From Anaerocolumna sp. MB42-C2 (GTDB lineage: Bacteria > Bacillota > Clostridia > Lachnospirales > Lachnospiraceae): 64,000 nt of DNA. Position numbers and translations under genes: made by a program. The notes under the pieces were generated by a model that worked only from the letters and a program-made list of their open reading frames with translations, was not told the origin of the DNA and searched no databases. The stretch covers positions 6,326,001 to 6,390,000 of the forward strand of contig NZ_CP133190.1 in the NCBI RefSeq assembly GCF_030913705.1, written 5' to 3'. Within the stretch, counting starts at the first letter, position 1. Every line of letters begins with the position of its first letter. Positions 33,726 through 43,278 of the stretch are shown piece by piece.

Positions 33726-36665
33726 ATGAGAAAATTACATTTGTCTGCAAAGTTTTTACTATTCCTGCCAATTTTTATCGTCTTTTTCTTACTCAATTAT
33801 GATGTTTCTGGCTCCAATACGGTTTCTGGCAGTGAAACTGATAAACATGTCTTATTTATCAGTTCCTATAGTGAAAGTTTTTTAAGTATCCCGGATGAGA
33901 TAAAGGGTATGAGGGAAGTTTTTACTCCGCTTAATATACAGCTGGATGTGGAGTATATGGATACGAAACGGTTTGACACCAAAGAGAACGAACGGCTATT
34001 TTATAATTTATTAAAGTATAAGCTTCATAATCTAAAACCTTATGATGCCATTATAGTAGGTGATGATAATGCATTACAATTTGCCATGGATTATCAGAAC
34101 GATTTATTTCATGGGCTGCCCATCGTTTTCCTGGGAGTGAATGACTATAACAGGGCCAAGCGTGCCTGGGATAATAAATATATTACCGGTATTATAGAAG
34201 AGATGTCGTTAAAGGATAATATAGAATTAGGATTAAAAATTAACAAAAAAGCTAAAAAAGTAGCAGCGATAGTTGACGATACCCTGACCGGTCAAGGTGA
34301 CTGGGTACAATTCTATAAAAATAAGGATATATTTAAACAGTTAACCTTTGAAGAAATTAATGCATCGGATTATACTTTTAAAGAAATGGAGGATGTTTTA
34401 GAAAGTATAGGCGAAGATACTATACTGTTATACTTAAGCATGTACACGGATAAGACCGGTGCAACACTTACTATACCGGAGGCTGTTGATTTGATTAGGG
34501 AACATACCCACATACCTGTACTCAGAGCAGAAGTAGGAGGTGTCGGACAGGGAATCTTAGGAGGTAAGATGGTATCTTATCTTGAAGCCGGAAGAATAGC
34601 TGCTAAGATAGTGAATAAGGTTTTTGACGGAACGCCTGTTAAATCCATTAATATCATTACGGACAGTCCCAGCGTATATACGTTTGATTACAATCTGATC
34701 AAAAAATATAAGATTGATAAGGCTGTGCTTCCAAAAGATGCTGTTTATATCAATAAGAAAGAAAGTTTTTTTCAAGTTTATAAAACACTTGTAATAAATA
34801 CACTTATAGTACTATTATTTCTGGTTGCTATTGTTATTATCTTAATTATAGACAACTTAAAGCAAAGAAAAACCGAAAAAGCATTACAGGAAAGCCATGA
34901 GGAACTAACTCAGACCTTTGAAGAACTAACTGCTTCTGAAGAAGAATTAAGAGCCCAGTATGATACCATACAGGAACATACTGAGGAAATAGAAACCTTA
35001 AATCAGAAATACAGTATTGCAATTGAAAGTACGGACAGTGCAGTCTGGGAATATAATCTGGACACCAGGGTAATGAATATCTCCCCTCAGTTTATTAGTG
35101 ATATTAACAAGTCTATAAAAGAGCAGGAGGAAATTCAGAGAGTATTTGAATTGCTGCTCGATCCCGTTGAGCAAGAGAAACTGCTGAAAGAATTTCATAG
35201 TTATAAAGAGGGATTAAAAGATGAGATTCATATAAAAATATCAATTACAGATTATGATAATAAAAAACGATGGCTGTTGGTAAGAGGAAAAGGGCTGAAA
35301 GACAGTAATGGTAATTTAAGGATTATTCATGGTATAATATTGGATATAACCAGGTCGAAAGGTCAGGAGGAATATATCGAATACTTGGCAAAACATGATT
35401 ATCTGACGGATCTTCCTAACCGAAGGGAGTTTATGAATAAGTTAGAGGAGGAATTATCACAAAAGAAACAGGGGTCGATTCTTTTACTTGATATAGATGA
35501 TTTTAAAAGTATCAATGATACTTTGGGCCATATATATGGCGATAAGATGCTGCAGGAAATATCTCAGAAATTATCCGGTTTAATGGATGATAAACTATTT
35601 ATCTCACGATTTGGAGGAGATGAATTTTTAATATTAATATCAGGTGAAGATGGTTCCATGCAGATACAATCCTATGTTCGAAAAATCATGCAATTATTTG
35701 ACGAACCTTTGGTTTTATACCAAAAAGAAAATTTTGTAAAATTCAGCATAGGAATCACACGTTTTCCGGAGGATAGTGATAATATAAACCAGTTATTAAT
35801 GAATGCGGATACGGCTATGTATAGAGTGAAGCATGGCGGGAAAAATAATTTCATGTTTTTTAATGTGGATATGTTAGATGAATTAAAACATAGAACCGAT
35901 ATAGAGGTTATTTTAAGAGAAGCTATCAAAAATGATGGTTTTTCTTTAGCTTACCAGCCCCAGGTAAATGTTATAACAGGAGAAATTATTGGATTTGAAG
36001 CATTGTTGAGGCTTAAAAATTATTCGATTCCTCCGAATAAATTCATAAACATTGCAGAGGAGACCGGACTTATTAAAGAAATCGGCAGATGGGTTACCAA
36101 GCAGGCTATAAGACAAATTAAAATCTGGCAAGAGAAAGGATATGAACCAAAGTCCGTTGCTGTTAATTTTTCCAGTAAACAGATAAATGATTACGGTTAT
36201 CTAGCTTTCTTAAGAGAAACCCTTGATCAGTATCAGGTAGCACCTGAGTATCTTGAAATTGAAATCACCGAGAGTATATTGCTGGAACAAGATGCCAATA
36301 CGATAGTTTTTTTAAATCAGTTAAAGAAAATTGGTGTCAGAATGGCTTTGGATGATTTTGGTACCGGGTATTCATCTCTGAATTATTTGACTTTTATACC
36401 AGTGGATAAAATAAAACTGGATAAAACTCTATGTGAAAAATTTCTGGGTTTAGATAACTTACGGGTGATGAATAGTCTGATTGCTTTGGCCCATAGTTTA
36501 GAACTGGTCATTATAGCAGAGGGAATTGAGCAACTGGAGCAGTTTAAGCGTTTAAAAGACGGTGGCTGTGATTATATACAGGGTTATTTATTCAGTAAAC
36601 CGCTGTATGAAGATGAAATAGAAGAAATTTATAATTTCAATTTTCTGGAACATATTGTATTATAG
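33726..36665 (+). CDS. membrane GGDEF-EAL protein with periplasmic ABC-type sensor and PAS domain
   Basis: A 979-residue cyclic-di-GMP turnover protein. A signal anchor (residues ~8-30) is followed by an extracellular domain of ~320 residues resembling the ABC substrate-binding family (HVLFISSYSESFLSIPDE). A membrane span (~355-377), a Glu-rich coiled coil, a PAS domain (~430-550), GGDEF (~560-720) and EAL (~735-979) follow. SRFGGDEF is intact, as are FEALLRL and DDFGTGYSSL, so both synthesis and breakdown may be active; no RxxD inhibitory site is seen before GGDEF. The ATG at 33726 follows GGGGGGA; an upstream ATG (33702) is less likely. Confidence 0.9.
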   Translation: MRKLHLSAKFLLFLPIFIVFFLLNYDVSGSNTVSGSETDKHVLFISSYSESFLSIPDEIKGMREVFTPLNIQLDVEYMDTKRFDTKENERLFYNLLKYKLHNLKPYDAIIVGDDNALQFAMDYQNDLFHGLPIVFLGVNDYNRAKRAWDNKYITGIIEEMSLKDNIELGLKINKKAKKVAAIVDDTLTGQGDWVQFYKNKDIFKQLTFEEINASDYTFKEMEDVLESIGEDTILLYLSMYTDKTGATLTIPEAVDLIREHTHIPVLRAEVGGVGQGILGGKMVSYLEAGRIAAKIVNKVFDGTPVKSINIITDSPSVYTFDYNLIKKYKIDKAVLPKDAVYINKKESFFQVYKTLVINTLIVLLFLVAIVIILIIDNLKQRKTEKALQESHEELTQTFEELTASEEELRAQYDTIQEHTEEIETLNQKYSIAIESTDSAVWEYNLDTRVMNISPQFISDINKSIKEQEEIQRVFELLLDPVEQEKLLKEFHSYKEGLKDEIHIKISITDYDNKKRWLLVRGKGLKDSNGNLRIIHGIILDITRSKGQEEYIEYLAKHDYLTDLPNRREFMNKLEEELSQKKQGSILLLDIDDFKSINDTLGHIYGDKMLQEISQKLSGLMDDKLFISRFGGDEFLILISGEDGSMQIQSYVRKIMQLFDEPLVLYQKENFVKFSIGITRFPEDSDNINQLLMNADTAMYRVKHGGKNNFMFFNVDMLDELKHRTDIEVILREAIKNDGFSLAYQPQVNVITGEIIGFEALLRLKNYSIPPNKFINIAEETGLIKEIGRWVTKQAIRQIKIWQEKGYEPKSVAVNFSSKQINDYGYLAFLRETLDQYQVAPEYLEIEITESILLEQDANTIVFLNQLKKIGVRMALDDFGTGYSSLNYLTFIPVDKIKLDKTLCEKFLGLDNLRVMNSLIALAHSLELVIIAEGIEQLEQFKRLKDGGCDYIQGYLFSKPLYEDEIEEIYNFNFLEHIVL

Positions 36666-36676
36666 TATAGAAGCGG

Positions 36677-36753
36677 ATATCCGGTTGCTTAAATCGGAGT
36701 TTCTCCTTTAATTGTAATGCTTGGAGAACTCCATCATATTACGGATATTTTTA
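36677..36753 (+). terminator. nested hairpin terminator after the GGDEF-EAL gene
   Basis: ATATCCG (36677-36683) pairs with CGGATAT (36742-36748), enclosing GGAGTTTCTCC paired with GGAGAACTCC; TTTTTA follows. Confidence 0.75.
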
Positions 36754-36812
36754 TTGTAGTTATAAAAAGTTAATTGACAAAAATACAAAAATTGATTGAA
36801 AATGAGGTATAC

Positions 36813-38981
36813 ATGAAATCATTAATTATTGCTGAAAAACCATCTGTTGCAAGAGATATAGCAAGAGTTCTGAAATCTTCGAGAAATAATAACGGAGTCC
36901 TGGAAGGGGAAAGGTATGTAGTTACTTGGGCATTGGGGCATCTTGTCACTTTGGCTGATCCGGAGAGTTACGATGAAAAATATAAAGAATGGAAGATAGA
37001 GCATCTTCCCATGCTTCCTGAAAAATTTGAACTGGTTGTTATCAAACAAACCGGTAAGCAGTACCAGGTGGTTAAGAATCAGATTCACAGAAAGGACATA
37101 TCGGATATTATCATAGCTACCGATGCCGGTCGGGAAGGGGAGCTGGTTGCCCGATGGATACTTAACAAGGCAAATAACAAAAAACCGATTAAAAGATTAT
37201 GGATATCCTCTGTTACCGATAAAGCAATTAGAGAAGGGTTCAACAGACTAAAGGATGGAAAGGAATATGAAAATCTTTATAAGGCAGCTGTTGCCAGAGC
37301 AGAAAGCGATTGGATTGTAGGTATGAATGCAACCAGGGCACTGACATGTAAGTATAATGCAAGTCTTTCCTGTGGAAGAGTTCAAACTCCAACTCTGGCC
37401 ATGATTGCAAAAAGAGAAGAGGAAATAAAATCGTTCATTCCGAAACCATATTATGGACTTATGGGAAAAACAAAAGAAATGACAGTCACCTGGAGAGATA
37501 AAACAACAAAAGAGAAGTCTGTTTTTGATAAATCCAGGATAGAAGAAATATACCGGAAAGTGAATGGAAAAAAGGGTATAGTAACCGACGTTAAAATAAC
37601 CGGTAAGAAAACATATGCACCAGGACTTTACGATTTAACGGAGTTACAGCGGGATGCAAATAAATTATTTGATTTTTCAGCAAAAGAAACTTTAAATATT
37701 ATGCAGCGACTCTATGAGAATCATAAAGTTCTGACCTATCCCAGAACCGACTCCAGATATCTGCCTTCCGATATCGTGGGAACACTTAAGGAAAGAATAG
37801 AATCAGTCAGTGTCGGTCCATACAAGCTGCTGGCAGGAAAGTTAGCGAAGAAGCCGATTTCGACCAATTCCTCTTTTGTGGATGACAGTAAGGTAAGTGA
37901 TCATCATGCAATTATTCCTACTGAAGAATTTGTTCGTCTGGACAATATGAGCCTGGATGAGCGAAAGATTTATGATCTTGTGGTAAGAAGGTTTTTGGCA
38001 GTTTTATATCCACCCTGTCAATTTGATGAAATATCAGTTATCGTTAAGGTGGAGCAGGAAGAATTTATTGCTAAAGGAAAAGTGATTAAAGATTTAGGTT
38101 ATAAAGCGGTTTATGAAAGTATAACAGAGGAGGAAGAAGAAAGAGTATTAAAGACAGAGAAAGGGGAAGTGCTAAACAAGATTGAATTTATCATAACGGA
38201 AGGGAAAACAGCTCCTCCGTCGCCGTTTAATGAAGCAAGTCTTCTTTCTGCTATGGAAAACCCGGTGCATTTTCTTGATGACAGAGATAAAGAGGTAGTA
38301 AAAACACTGGGAGAGACCGGGGGACTTGGTACTGTTGCAACACGTGCAGACATAATTGAGAAGCTTTTTAATACTTTTTTAATAGAAAAACGGGGCAAAG
38401 AAATCTTCATTACTTCAAAAGGAAAGCAGTTATTGGAATTGGTACCTGAAGATCTAAAAAAGCCTGAACTGACAGCCCAGTTGGAGATGAAATTATCCAA
38501 GATAGCTCAGGGAAAATTGCGGCAGCAGGAGTTAATGGAGGAGATGGTAACTTATACAAAAGAGATTGTTTCTGAAATTAAAGAAAGTGACGGTAAATTC
38601 CGTCATGATAACATGACCAATACCAAATGCCCTGTTTGCGGTCAGAAGATGCTCTCCGTTACGAATAAAAACAATAAGATGCTTGTGTGCAGTGACCGGA
38701 ACTGCGGACATAAAGAAATTATTTCAAGAACCAGTAACGCAAGATGTCCGGTATGCCACAAAAAAATGGAATTGCAGGGAAAAGGGGAGAAGCAGATATT
38801 TACCTGTGTCTGCGGTTATAAAGAAAAGCTGACTGCATTTAAAGACAGACGGGAGAGGGAAGGAGCCGGAGTAACCAAAAGAGATGTTGCAAATTATATG
38901 AATAAATTAAAAAAGGATTCGAAAGAACCTGTCAACAATGCGTTTGCAGATGCATTTGCTAAAATCAAACTGGATAAATAA
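36813..38981 (+). CDS. topB: DNA topoisomerase III
   Basis: A 722-residue type IA topoisomerase that relaxes and decatenates DNA. The TOPRIM domain begins SLIIAEKPSVARDIAR, the acidic metal site is in ATDAGREGELVARWI, and the active Tyr is in LTYPRTDSRYLP. The C-terminal ~120 residues hold two zinc-ribbon units (CPVCGQKM and CPVCHKKM with later Cys pairs), an extension seen in many Firmicute TopB proteins. The ATG at 36813 follows TGAGGTATAC and gives the standard N-terminus; the frame upstream of it is not conserved-looking. Confidence 0.95.
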   Translation: MKSLIIAEKPSVARDIARVLKSSRNNNGVLEGERYVVTWALGHLVTLADPESYDEKYKEWKIEHLPMLPEKFELVVIKQTGKQYQVVKNQIHRKDISDIIIATDAGREGELVARWILNKANNKKPIKRLWISSVTDKAIREGFNRLKDGKEYENLYKAAVARAESDWIVGMNATRALTCKYNASLSCGRVQTPTLAMIAKREEEIKSFIPKPYYGLMGKTKEMTVTWRDKTTKEKSVFDKSRIEEIYRKVNGKKGIVTDVKITGKKTYAPGLYDLTELQRDANKLFDFSAKETLNIMQRLYENHKVLTYPRTDSRYLPSDIVGTLKERIESVSVGPYKLLAGKLAKKPISTNSSFVDDSKVSDHHAIIPTEEFVRLDNMSLDERKIYDLVVRRFLAVLYPPCQFDEISVIVKVEQEEFIAKGKVIKDLGYKAVYESITEEEEERVLKTEKGEVLNKIEFIITEGKTAPPSPFNEASLLSAMENPVHFLDDRDKEVVKTLGETGGLGTVATRADIIEKLFNTFLIEKRGKEIFITSKGKQLLELVPEDLKKPELTAQLEMKLSKIAQGKLRQQELMEEMVTYTKEIVSEIKESDGKFRHDNMTNTKCPVCGQKMLSVTNKNNKMLVCSDRNCGHKEIISRTSNARCPVCHKKMELQGKGEKQIFTCVCGYKEKLTAFKDRREREGAGVTKRDVANYMNKLKKDSKEPVNNAFADAFAKIKLDK

Positions 38982-38987
38982 TGGAAA

Positions 38988-39031
38988 GAAAAGAGTTATG
39001 TTTTTGTAAAGACGAAAACATAACTCTTTTC
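38988..39031 (+). terminator. terminator of topB
   Basis: GAAAAGAGTTATGTTTT (38988-39004) pairs perfectly with AAAACATAACTCTTTTC (39015-39031) across ten bases. It starts six bases after the stop. Confidence 0.85.
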
Positions 39032-39246
39032 CTTTAAGCGGGTAGGGTTTGGATTCTGAAATAACAGCGGTCAGCTCCGGTAGTCAGACATATTTTATAT
39101 AATAGACGAAATATCACTTATTTGCATAAAAACATCTTATCCTTTTTACTTTTTTGTATAAATAAAGTAAATTTGGAGAATTTAATATCAATTATATATT
39201 TTTATAATTTCTATTTTATTATATCTATAGGAAGGAGGATTATATT

Positions 39247-39441
39247 ATGCAGGAAAGGAAAGAAAAATCACTCAGTGGGATTGATAATAAGAGACTTAAT
39301 AAAACGGATTGTACCAATAACGAGGGTACTGCAGCATGGGCTAATATGGACAAGATGGTACCAGAGAGCCATGTGAATATTCCGGATGATTATAATGTGG
39401 AAAAAGCAAAAAACTGGGTAGATAACGGTAGTAAATTATAG
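39247..39441 (+). CDS. small spore protein of the DUF3787 (CDIF630_02480) type
   Basis: A 64-residue hydrophilic protein whose core TAAWANMDKMVPESHVNIPD and EKAKNWVDNGSK fit the DUF3787 family, whose clostridial members are linked to spores. It starts after AGGAAGGAGGATTATATT, a strong site. It ends 15 bases before the PFOR start, so both may share a transcript, an odd pairing of a spore-type protein with a central metabolic enzyme. The family match is from memory of the motif and is moderately sure. Confidence 0.72.
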   Translation: MQERKEKSLSGIDNKRLNKTDCTNNEGTAAWANMDKMVPESHVNIPDDYNVEKAKNWVDNGSKL

Positions 39442-39456
39442 AATTGGAGAAAAACA

Positions 39457-42400
39457 ATGGCTAAAACGCAAATGACTTTAGATGGAAATTCAGCAGCCGC
39501 TTATGTAGCGTATGCTTTTACTGATGTAGCAGCCATATATCCCATAACACCATCCTCCGGTATGGCAGAAATTACAGATGACTGGGCTGCAAAAGGGAAA
39601 AAGAATATATTTAATCAGGAAGTAAATGTAGTTGAAATGCAGTCCGAAGCCGGTGCGGCGGGGGCTTTTCACGGATCTTTGCAGGCCGGTGCACTGACAA
39701 CGACCTTTACTGCTTCCCAGGGATTGTTATTAATGATACCGAATTTATACAAAGCCGCCGGAGAATTACTTCCGGGGGTATTACATGTCAGCGCAAGAGC
39801 ACTTGCTGCCCATGCGCTCAGTATATTTGGCGACCATCAGGATGTAATGGCAGTAAGGCAGACAGGCTGTGCCCTTTTAGCAAGCGGTTCTGTCCAGGAA
39901 GTAATGGATTTGGCACCTATTGCCCACTTAGCAGCAATTAAGGGCAGATTACCTTTTGTACATTTTTTTGACGGCTTTCGTACTTCTCATGAAATTCAGA
40001 AAGTAGAAGCTTTAGAATATGAAGACTATGCAAACCTGGTTGATTATAAAGCAATTGAAGAATTCAGAAGCAGAGCTTTATCCCCGAATCATCCGGTGAC
40101 ACGAGGTACTGCACAAAATCCGGATATTTATTTTCAGGGAAGAGAATCAAGTAATCCATTTTACAACAACCTGATACCGGTTGTAGAGGAGTATCTGGAA
40201 AAAACCGCTTCCTTAACCGGCAGGAAATACGGACTTTTTGATTATTATGGAGTACCGGATGCGGAATATGTCATTATAGCAATGGGGTCCGTAACAGAAA
40301 CCATAGAAGAGACAATCGATTATCATAATGCGAGGGGGGAGAAGTACGGTTTAGTAAAAGTTCATCTTTATCGTCCTTTTTCTGCAAAGCATTTCTTAAG
40401 CTGTATACCCAAGTCAGTTAAGAAAATTGCTGTTTTAGACCGTACCAAAGAACCGGGAGCATTAGGAGAACCTTTGTATCTGGATGTATGCGGCTGCTAT
40501 TGTGATATTGAGAGCGCCCCAACCATAATCGGAGGACGTTATGGACTTGGTTCGAAAGATACCAGACCAAATCATATTTCTGCAGTATTTGAAAATTTAA
40601 AACAGAAAAATTCTAAAAATCACTTCACTTTAGGTATTAATGATGATATTACCAATTTGTCACTGGAATCCGTTGATCATATATCAACGGAACCTGAGGA
40701 CAGAAAAGCATGTAAGGTATGGGGCTTAGGTTCTGACGGTACGGTAGGTGCCAATAAACAGGCTATTATGATAATAGGTAACCAAACCGATCAAAAAGTA
40801 CAGGCATATTTTGATTATGACTCAAAAAAGTCAGGTGGTATTACCATGTCCCATTTACGTTTTGGTAAATCACCCATTAAGTCCACTTATCTGGTGGAAC
40901 ACGCGGATTATGTTGCCTGCCATAATCAGTCTTATGTAAATAAGTACGATATTGTCAGTGATTTGAAACCAGGCGGAATATTTGTTCTTAATTGTGTTTG
41001 GTCCGATGAGGAAGTTGAAACTCATTTGCCGGCCAAATATAAGAAAGTAATAGCAGAGAAAAATATCCAGTTTTATACCATTAATGCAGTCCAGATAGCA
41101 GAAGAAATTGGATTGGGAAACCGCATTAATATGGTTATGCAGGGTGCATTCTTTAAATTGATTAATATCCTGCCGGAAGAGGAATTTATTAAAGCTCTTA
41201 AAGATGCGGCGACGTATTCCTATAATAAAAAAGGTGATAAAGTAGTTCAGATGAATCATGATGCCATTGACAAGGGTGTCAGAAGAATTCATAAAGTAGA
41301 GGTTCCGCCTGAATGGAAGAATGCAAAAGAAACAGAGGAAGAAGATGACGTTAAAGAACCGGATTTCATAAAGGATATTATGCGGCCTATGGAACAGCAG
41401 AAAGGCCATAAACTTCCGGTCTCTGCTTTTAAAGGAAGAGAGGACGGTACTTTCCCTTCTGGCTCCACTGCTTATGAAAAACGAGGAATTGCAGTGAATG
41501 TACCGGAATGGATTGAAGAAAATTGTATCCAATGTAACCAATGTTCTTATATTTGTCCCCATGCGGTTATCCGGCCATTCCTTTTAAATGATAATGAGCT
41601 GGAAAAAGCACCTAAATCATTTGAGACTATAAAAGCAATCGGTAAAGGCGTGGAGGGTTTACATTTCAGAATTCAGATAAGCCCCATGGATTGTACCGGG
41701 TGCGGCAATTGTGCAGATATCTGTCCGGCGAAGAATAAGGCTCTGGTAATGAATCCGATCGCAACACAGGTGGAGGAACAGGTAGAAAATTGGAAGTTCG
41801 CTTCTTGTGAAGTAGGTTACAAGACGGATTTAGCACTTGGTAAATCCTTTAAAGACAGTCAGTTTAAAGAACCCTTGATGGAATTCTCCGGTGCTTGTGC
41901 AGGCTGCGGTGAAACACCTTATATTAAATTAATTACCCAGTTATTCGGTGAACGAATGATGATAGCTAATGCTACCGGTTGTTCCTCCATATGGGGTGCA
42001 TCCGCGCCAAGTACTGCATACACTACAAATAGGGAGGGAAAAGGACCGGCCTGGGCTAATTCCTTATTTGAAGATAATGCGGAGTTTGGTTTTGGTATGT
42101 ATCTGGCTTCCAAACAGATGCGAAAGAGTATTGAAGAAAATATACTGAAACTGGTAGAAAAAACTATTGAACCACATGTAAAAGAATTATTGGTTGACTG
42201 GTTAAATTATAAAGAAGATGGTGATGTTAGTAAAGTAACCAGCGAAAAATTAATGGAAGAATTAGTGAATTATAAATCTGCAGATACAGAAGTAATGTAT
42301 CTGATTGATCAAATTAAGCAGCGGAGTGATTATCTTGTGAAACGTTCCCATTGGATATTAGGCGGTGACGGATGGGCATATGATATTGGTTACGGCGGAC

Positions 42401-42990
42401 TTGACCAGGTAATGTCATCCGGTGAAGATATTAATGTTCTTGTATTTGATACGGAAGTTTATTCGAATACCGGCGGACAGGCATCCAAATCCACTCCCAC
42501 AGCAGCAGTTGCAAAATTCGCAAGCTCCGGCAAAAAGGCCGGCAAAAAAGATCTTGGACGTATGATGATGACTTATGGCAATGTTTATGTTGCACAGGTT
42601 GGTATTCATGCAGATAACAATCAGTTAATCAAAGCCGTCAGGGAAGCGGAAACCTATAAAGGTCCATCTATAATTATCGCTTATGCACCTTGTATCAGTC
42701 ACGGGATCAGAGAAGGTATGGGCAGAAGTATGGAAACCATCAAAAAGGCAGTTAAAGCAGGTTATTGGCATCTTTACAGATATAATCCGGATCTTAAGAA
42801 AGAGGGCAAAAATCCTTTTACTTTAGATTCCAAAGAACCGACAGAAAGCTTCCGTGATTTCATTATGGGTCAGGTACGTTATAGTTCCCTTGCACGTACT
42901 TTCCCGGATGTGGCAGAAGAATTATTTAATAAGGCGGAAGAAAATGCAAAAGAGCGGTATGAGACTTATAAGACATTAGCTTCATTATAA
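39457..42990 (+). CDS. nifJ: pyruvate:ferredoxin (flavodoxin) oxidoreductase
   Basis: The 1177-residue single-chain enzyme converting pyruvate and CoA to acetyl-CoA, CO2 and reduced ferredoxin. All domains are fused in order: alpha N-terminus (YPITPSSGMAE, NVVEMQSEAGAAGA), gamma region (~415-630), two-cluster ferredoxin domain (CIQCNQCSYICPH near 690 and CTGCGNCADICPAK near 750) and the TPP-binding beta domain (CAGCGETPY, GDGWAYDIGYGG). The start follows TTGGAGAAAAACA. Length is normal. It is the main catabolic gene of the window; a strong terminator follows. Confidence 0.97.
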   Translation: MAKTQMTLDGNSAAAYVAYAFTDVAAIYPITPSSGMAEITDDWAAKGKKNIFNQEVNVVEMQSEAGAAGAFHGSLQAGALTTTFTASQGLLLMIPNLYKAAGELLPGVLHVSARALAAHALSIFGDHQDVMAVRQTGCALLASGSVQEVMDLAPIAHLAAIKGRLPFVHFFDGFRTSHEIQKVEALEYEDYANLVDYKAIEEFRSRALSPNHPVTRGTAQNPDIYFQGRESSNPFYNNLIPVVEEYLEKTASLTGRKYGLFDYYGVPDAEYVIIAMGSVTETIEETIDYHNARGEKYGLVKVHLYRPFSAKHFLSCIPKSVKKIAVLDRTKEPGALGEPLYLDVCGCYCDIESAPTIIGGRYGLGSKDTRPNHISAVFENLKQKNSKNHFTLGINDDITNLSLESVDHISTEPEDRKACKVWGLGSDGTVGANKQAIMIIGNQTDQKVQAYFDYDSKKSGGITMSHLRFGKSPIKSTYLVEHADYVACHNQSYVNKYDIVSDLKPGGIFVLNCVWSDEEVETHLPAKYKKVIAEKNIQFYTINAVQIAEEIGLGNRINMVMQGAFFKLINILPEEEFIKALKDAATYSYNKKGDKVVQMNHDAIDKGVRRIHKVEVPPEWKNAKETEEEDDVKEPDFIKDIMRPMEQQKGHKLPVSAFKGREDGTFPSGSTAYEKRGIAVNVPEWIEENCIQCNQCSYICPHAVIRPFLLNDNELEKAPKSFETIKAIGKGVEGLHFRIQISPMDCTGCGNCADICPAKNKALVMNPIATQVEEQVENWKFASCEVGYKTDLALGKSFKDSQFKEPLMEFSGACAGCGETPYIKLITQLFGERMMIANATGCSSIWGASAPSTAYTTNREGKGPAWANSLFEDNAEFGFGMYLASKQMRKSIEENILKLVEKTIEPHVKELLVDWLNYKEDGDVSKVTSEKLMEELVNYKSADTEVMYLIDQIKQRSDYLVKRSHWILGGDGWAYDIGYGGLDQVMSSGEDINVLVFDTEVYSNTGGQASKSTPTAAVAKFASSGKKAGKKDLGRMMMTYGNVYVAQVGIHADNNQLIKAVREAETYKGPSIIIAYAPCISHGIREGMGRSMETIKKAVKAGYWHLYRYNPDLKKEGKNPFTLDSKEPTESFRDFIMGQVRYSSLARTFPDVAEELFNKAEENAKERYETYKTLASL

Positions 42991-43013
42991 AACAGTAGAT
43001 ATTTTTAATAAAT

Positions 43014-43048
43014 GGGCCTGTATCAAAGATCTTACAGGCTCTTTTTTT
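43014..43048 (+). terminator. terminator of PFOR
   Basis: GGGCCTGT pairs with ACAGGCTC (one G-U pair), then TTTTTTT. Confidence 0.9.
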
Positions 43049-43182
43049 GCAATATAGTGCTTCTTCTATTGACAATTTACTATAAAATATAGTATAAATT
43101 CTTATGTTATTACAGTACGAATGATCAATAATTTTGGATTAATTATAACTCGAGACATACATGCTTTAATGCAAAAAAGTAC

Positions 43183-43244
43183 TTGACAAAATATGAAAAT
43201 AGTAGTATAAATATTCATACAAATCATATCAGATAAGTATGAAT
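43183..43244 (+). promoter_or_regulatory. promoter and inverted repeat of metNIQ
   Basis: TTGACA (43183-43188), 17-base spacer, TATAAA (43206-43211). ATTCATAC (43213-43220) and GTATGAAT (43237-43244) form an 8-bp inverted repeat right after it, about where transcription should start. A second possible promoter is TTGACA (43069-43074) with TATAAA (43093-43098). No SAM riboswitch or T-box was recognised. Confidence 0.6.
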
Positions 43245-43278
43245 TATATAAAATACAATATGAAAAAAAGGTGACGGT

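Noticed and set aside
42991..43278. SAM riboswitch or T-box expected before metNIQ
   Set aside because: No S-box core, T-box sequence or terminator-antiterminator pair could be traced; only promoters and a short inverted repeat are visible.
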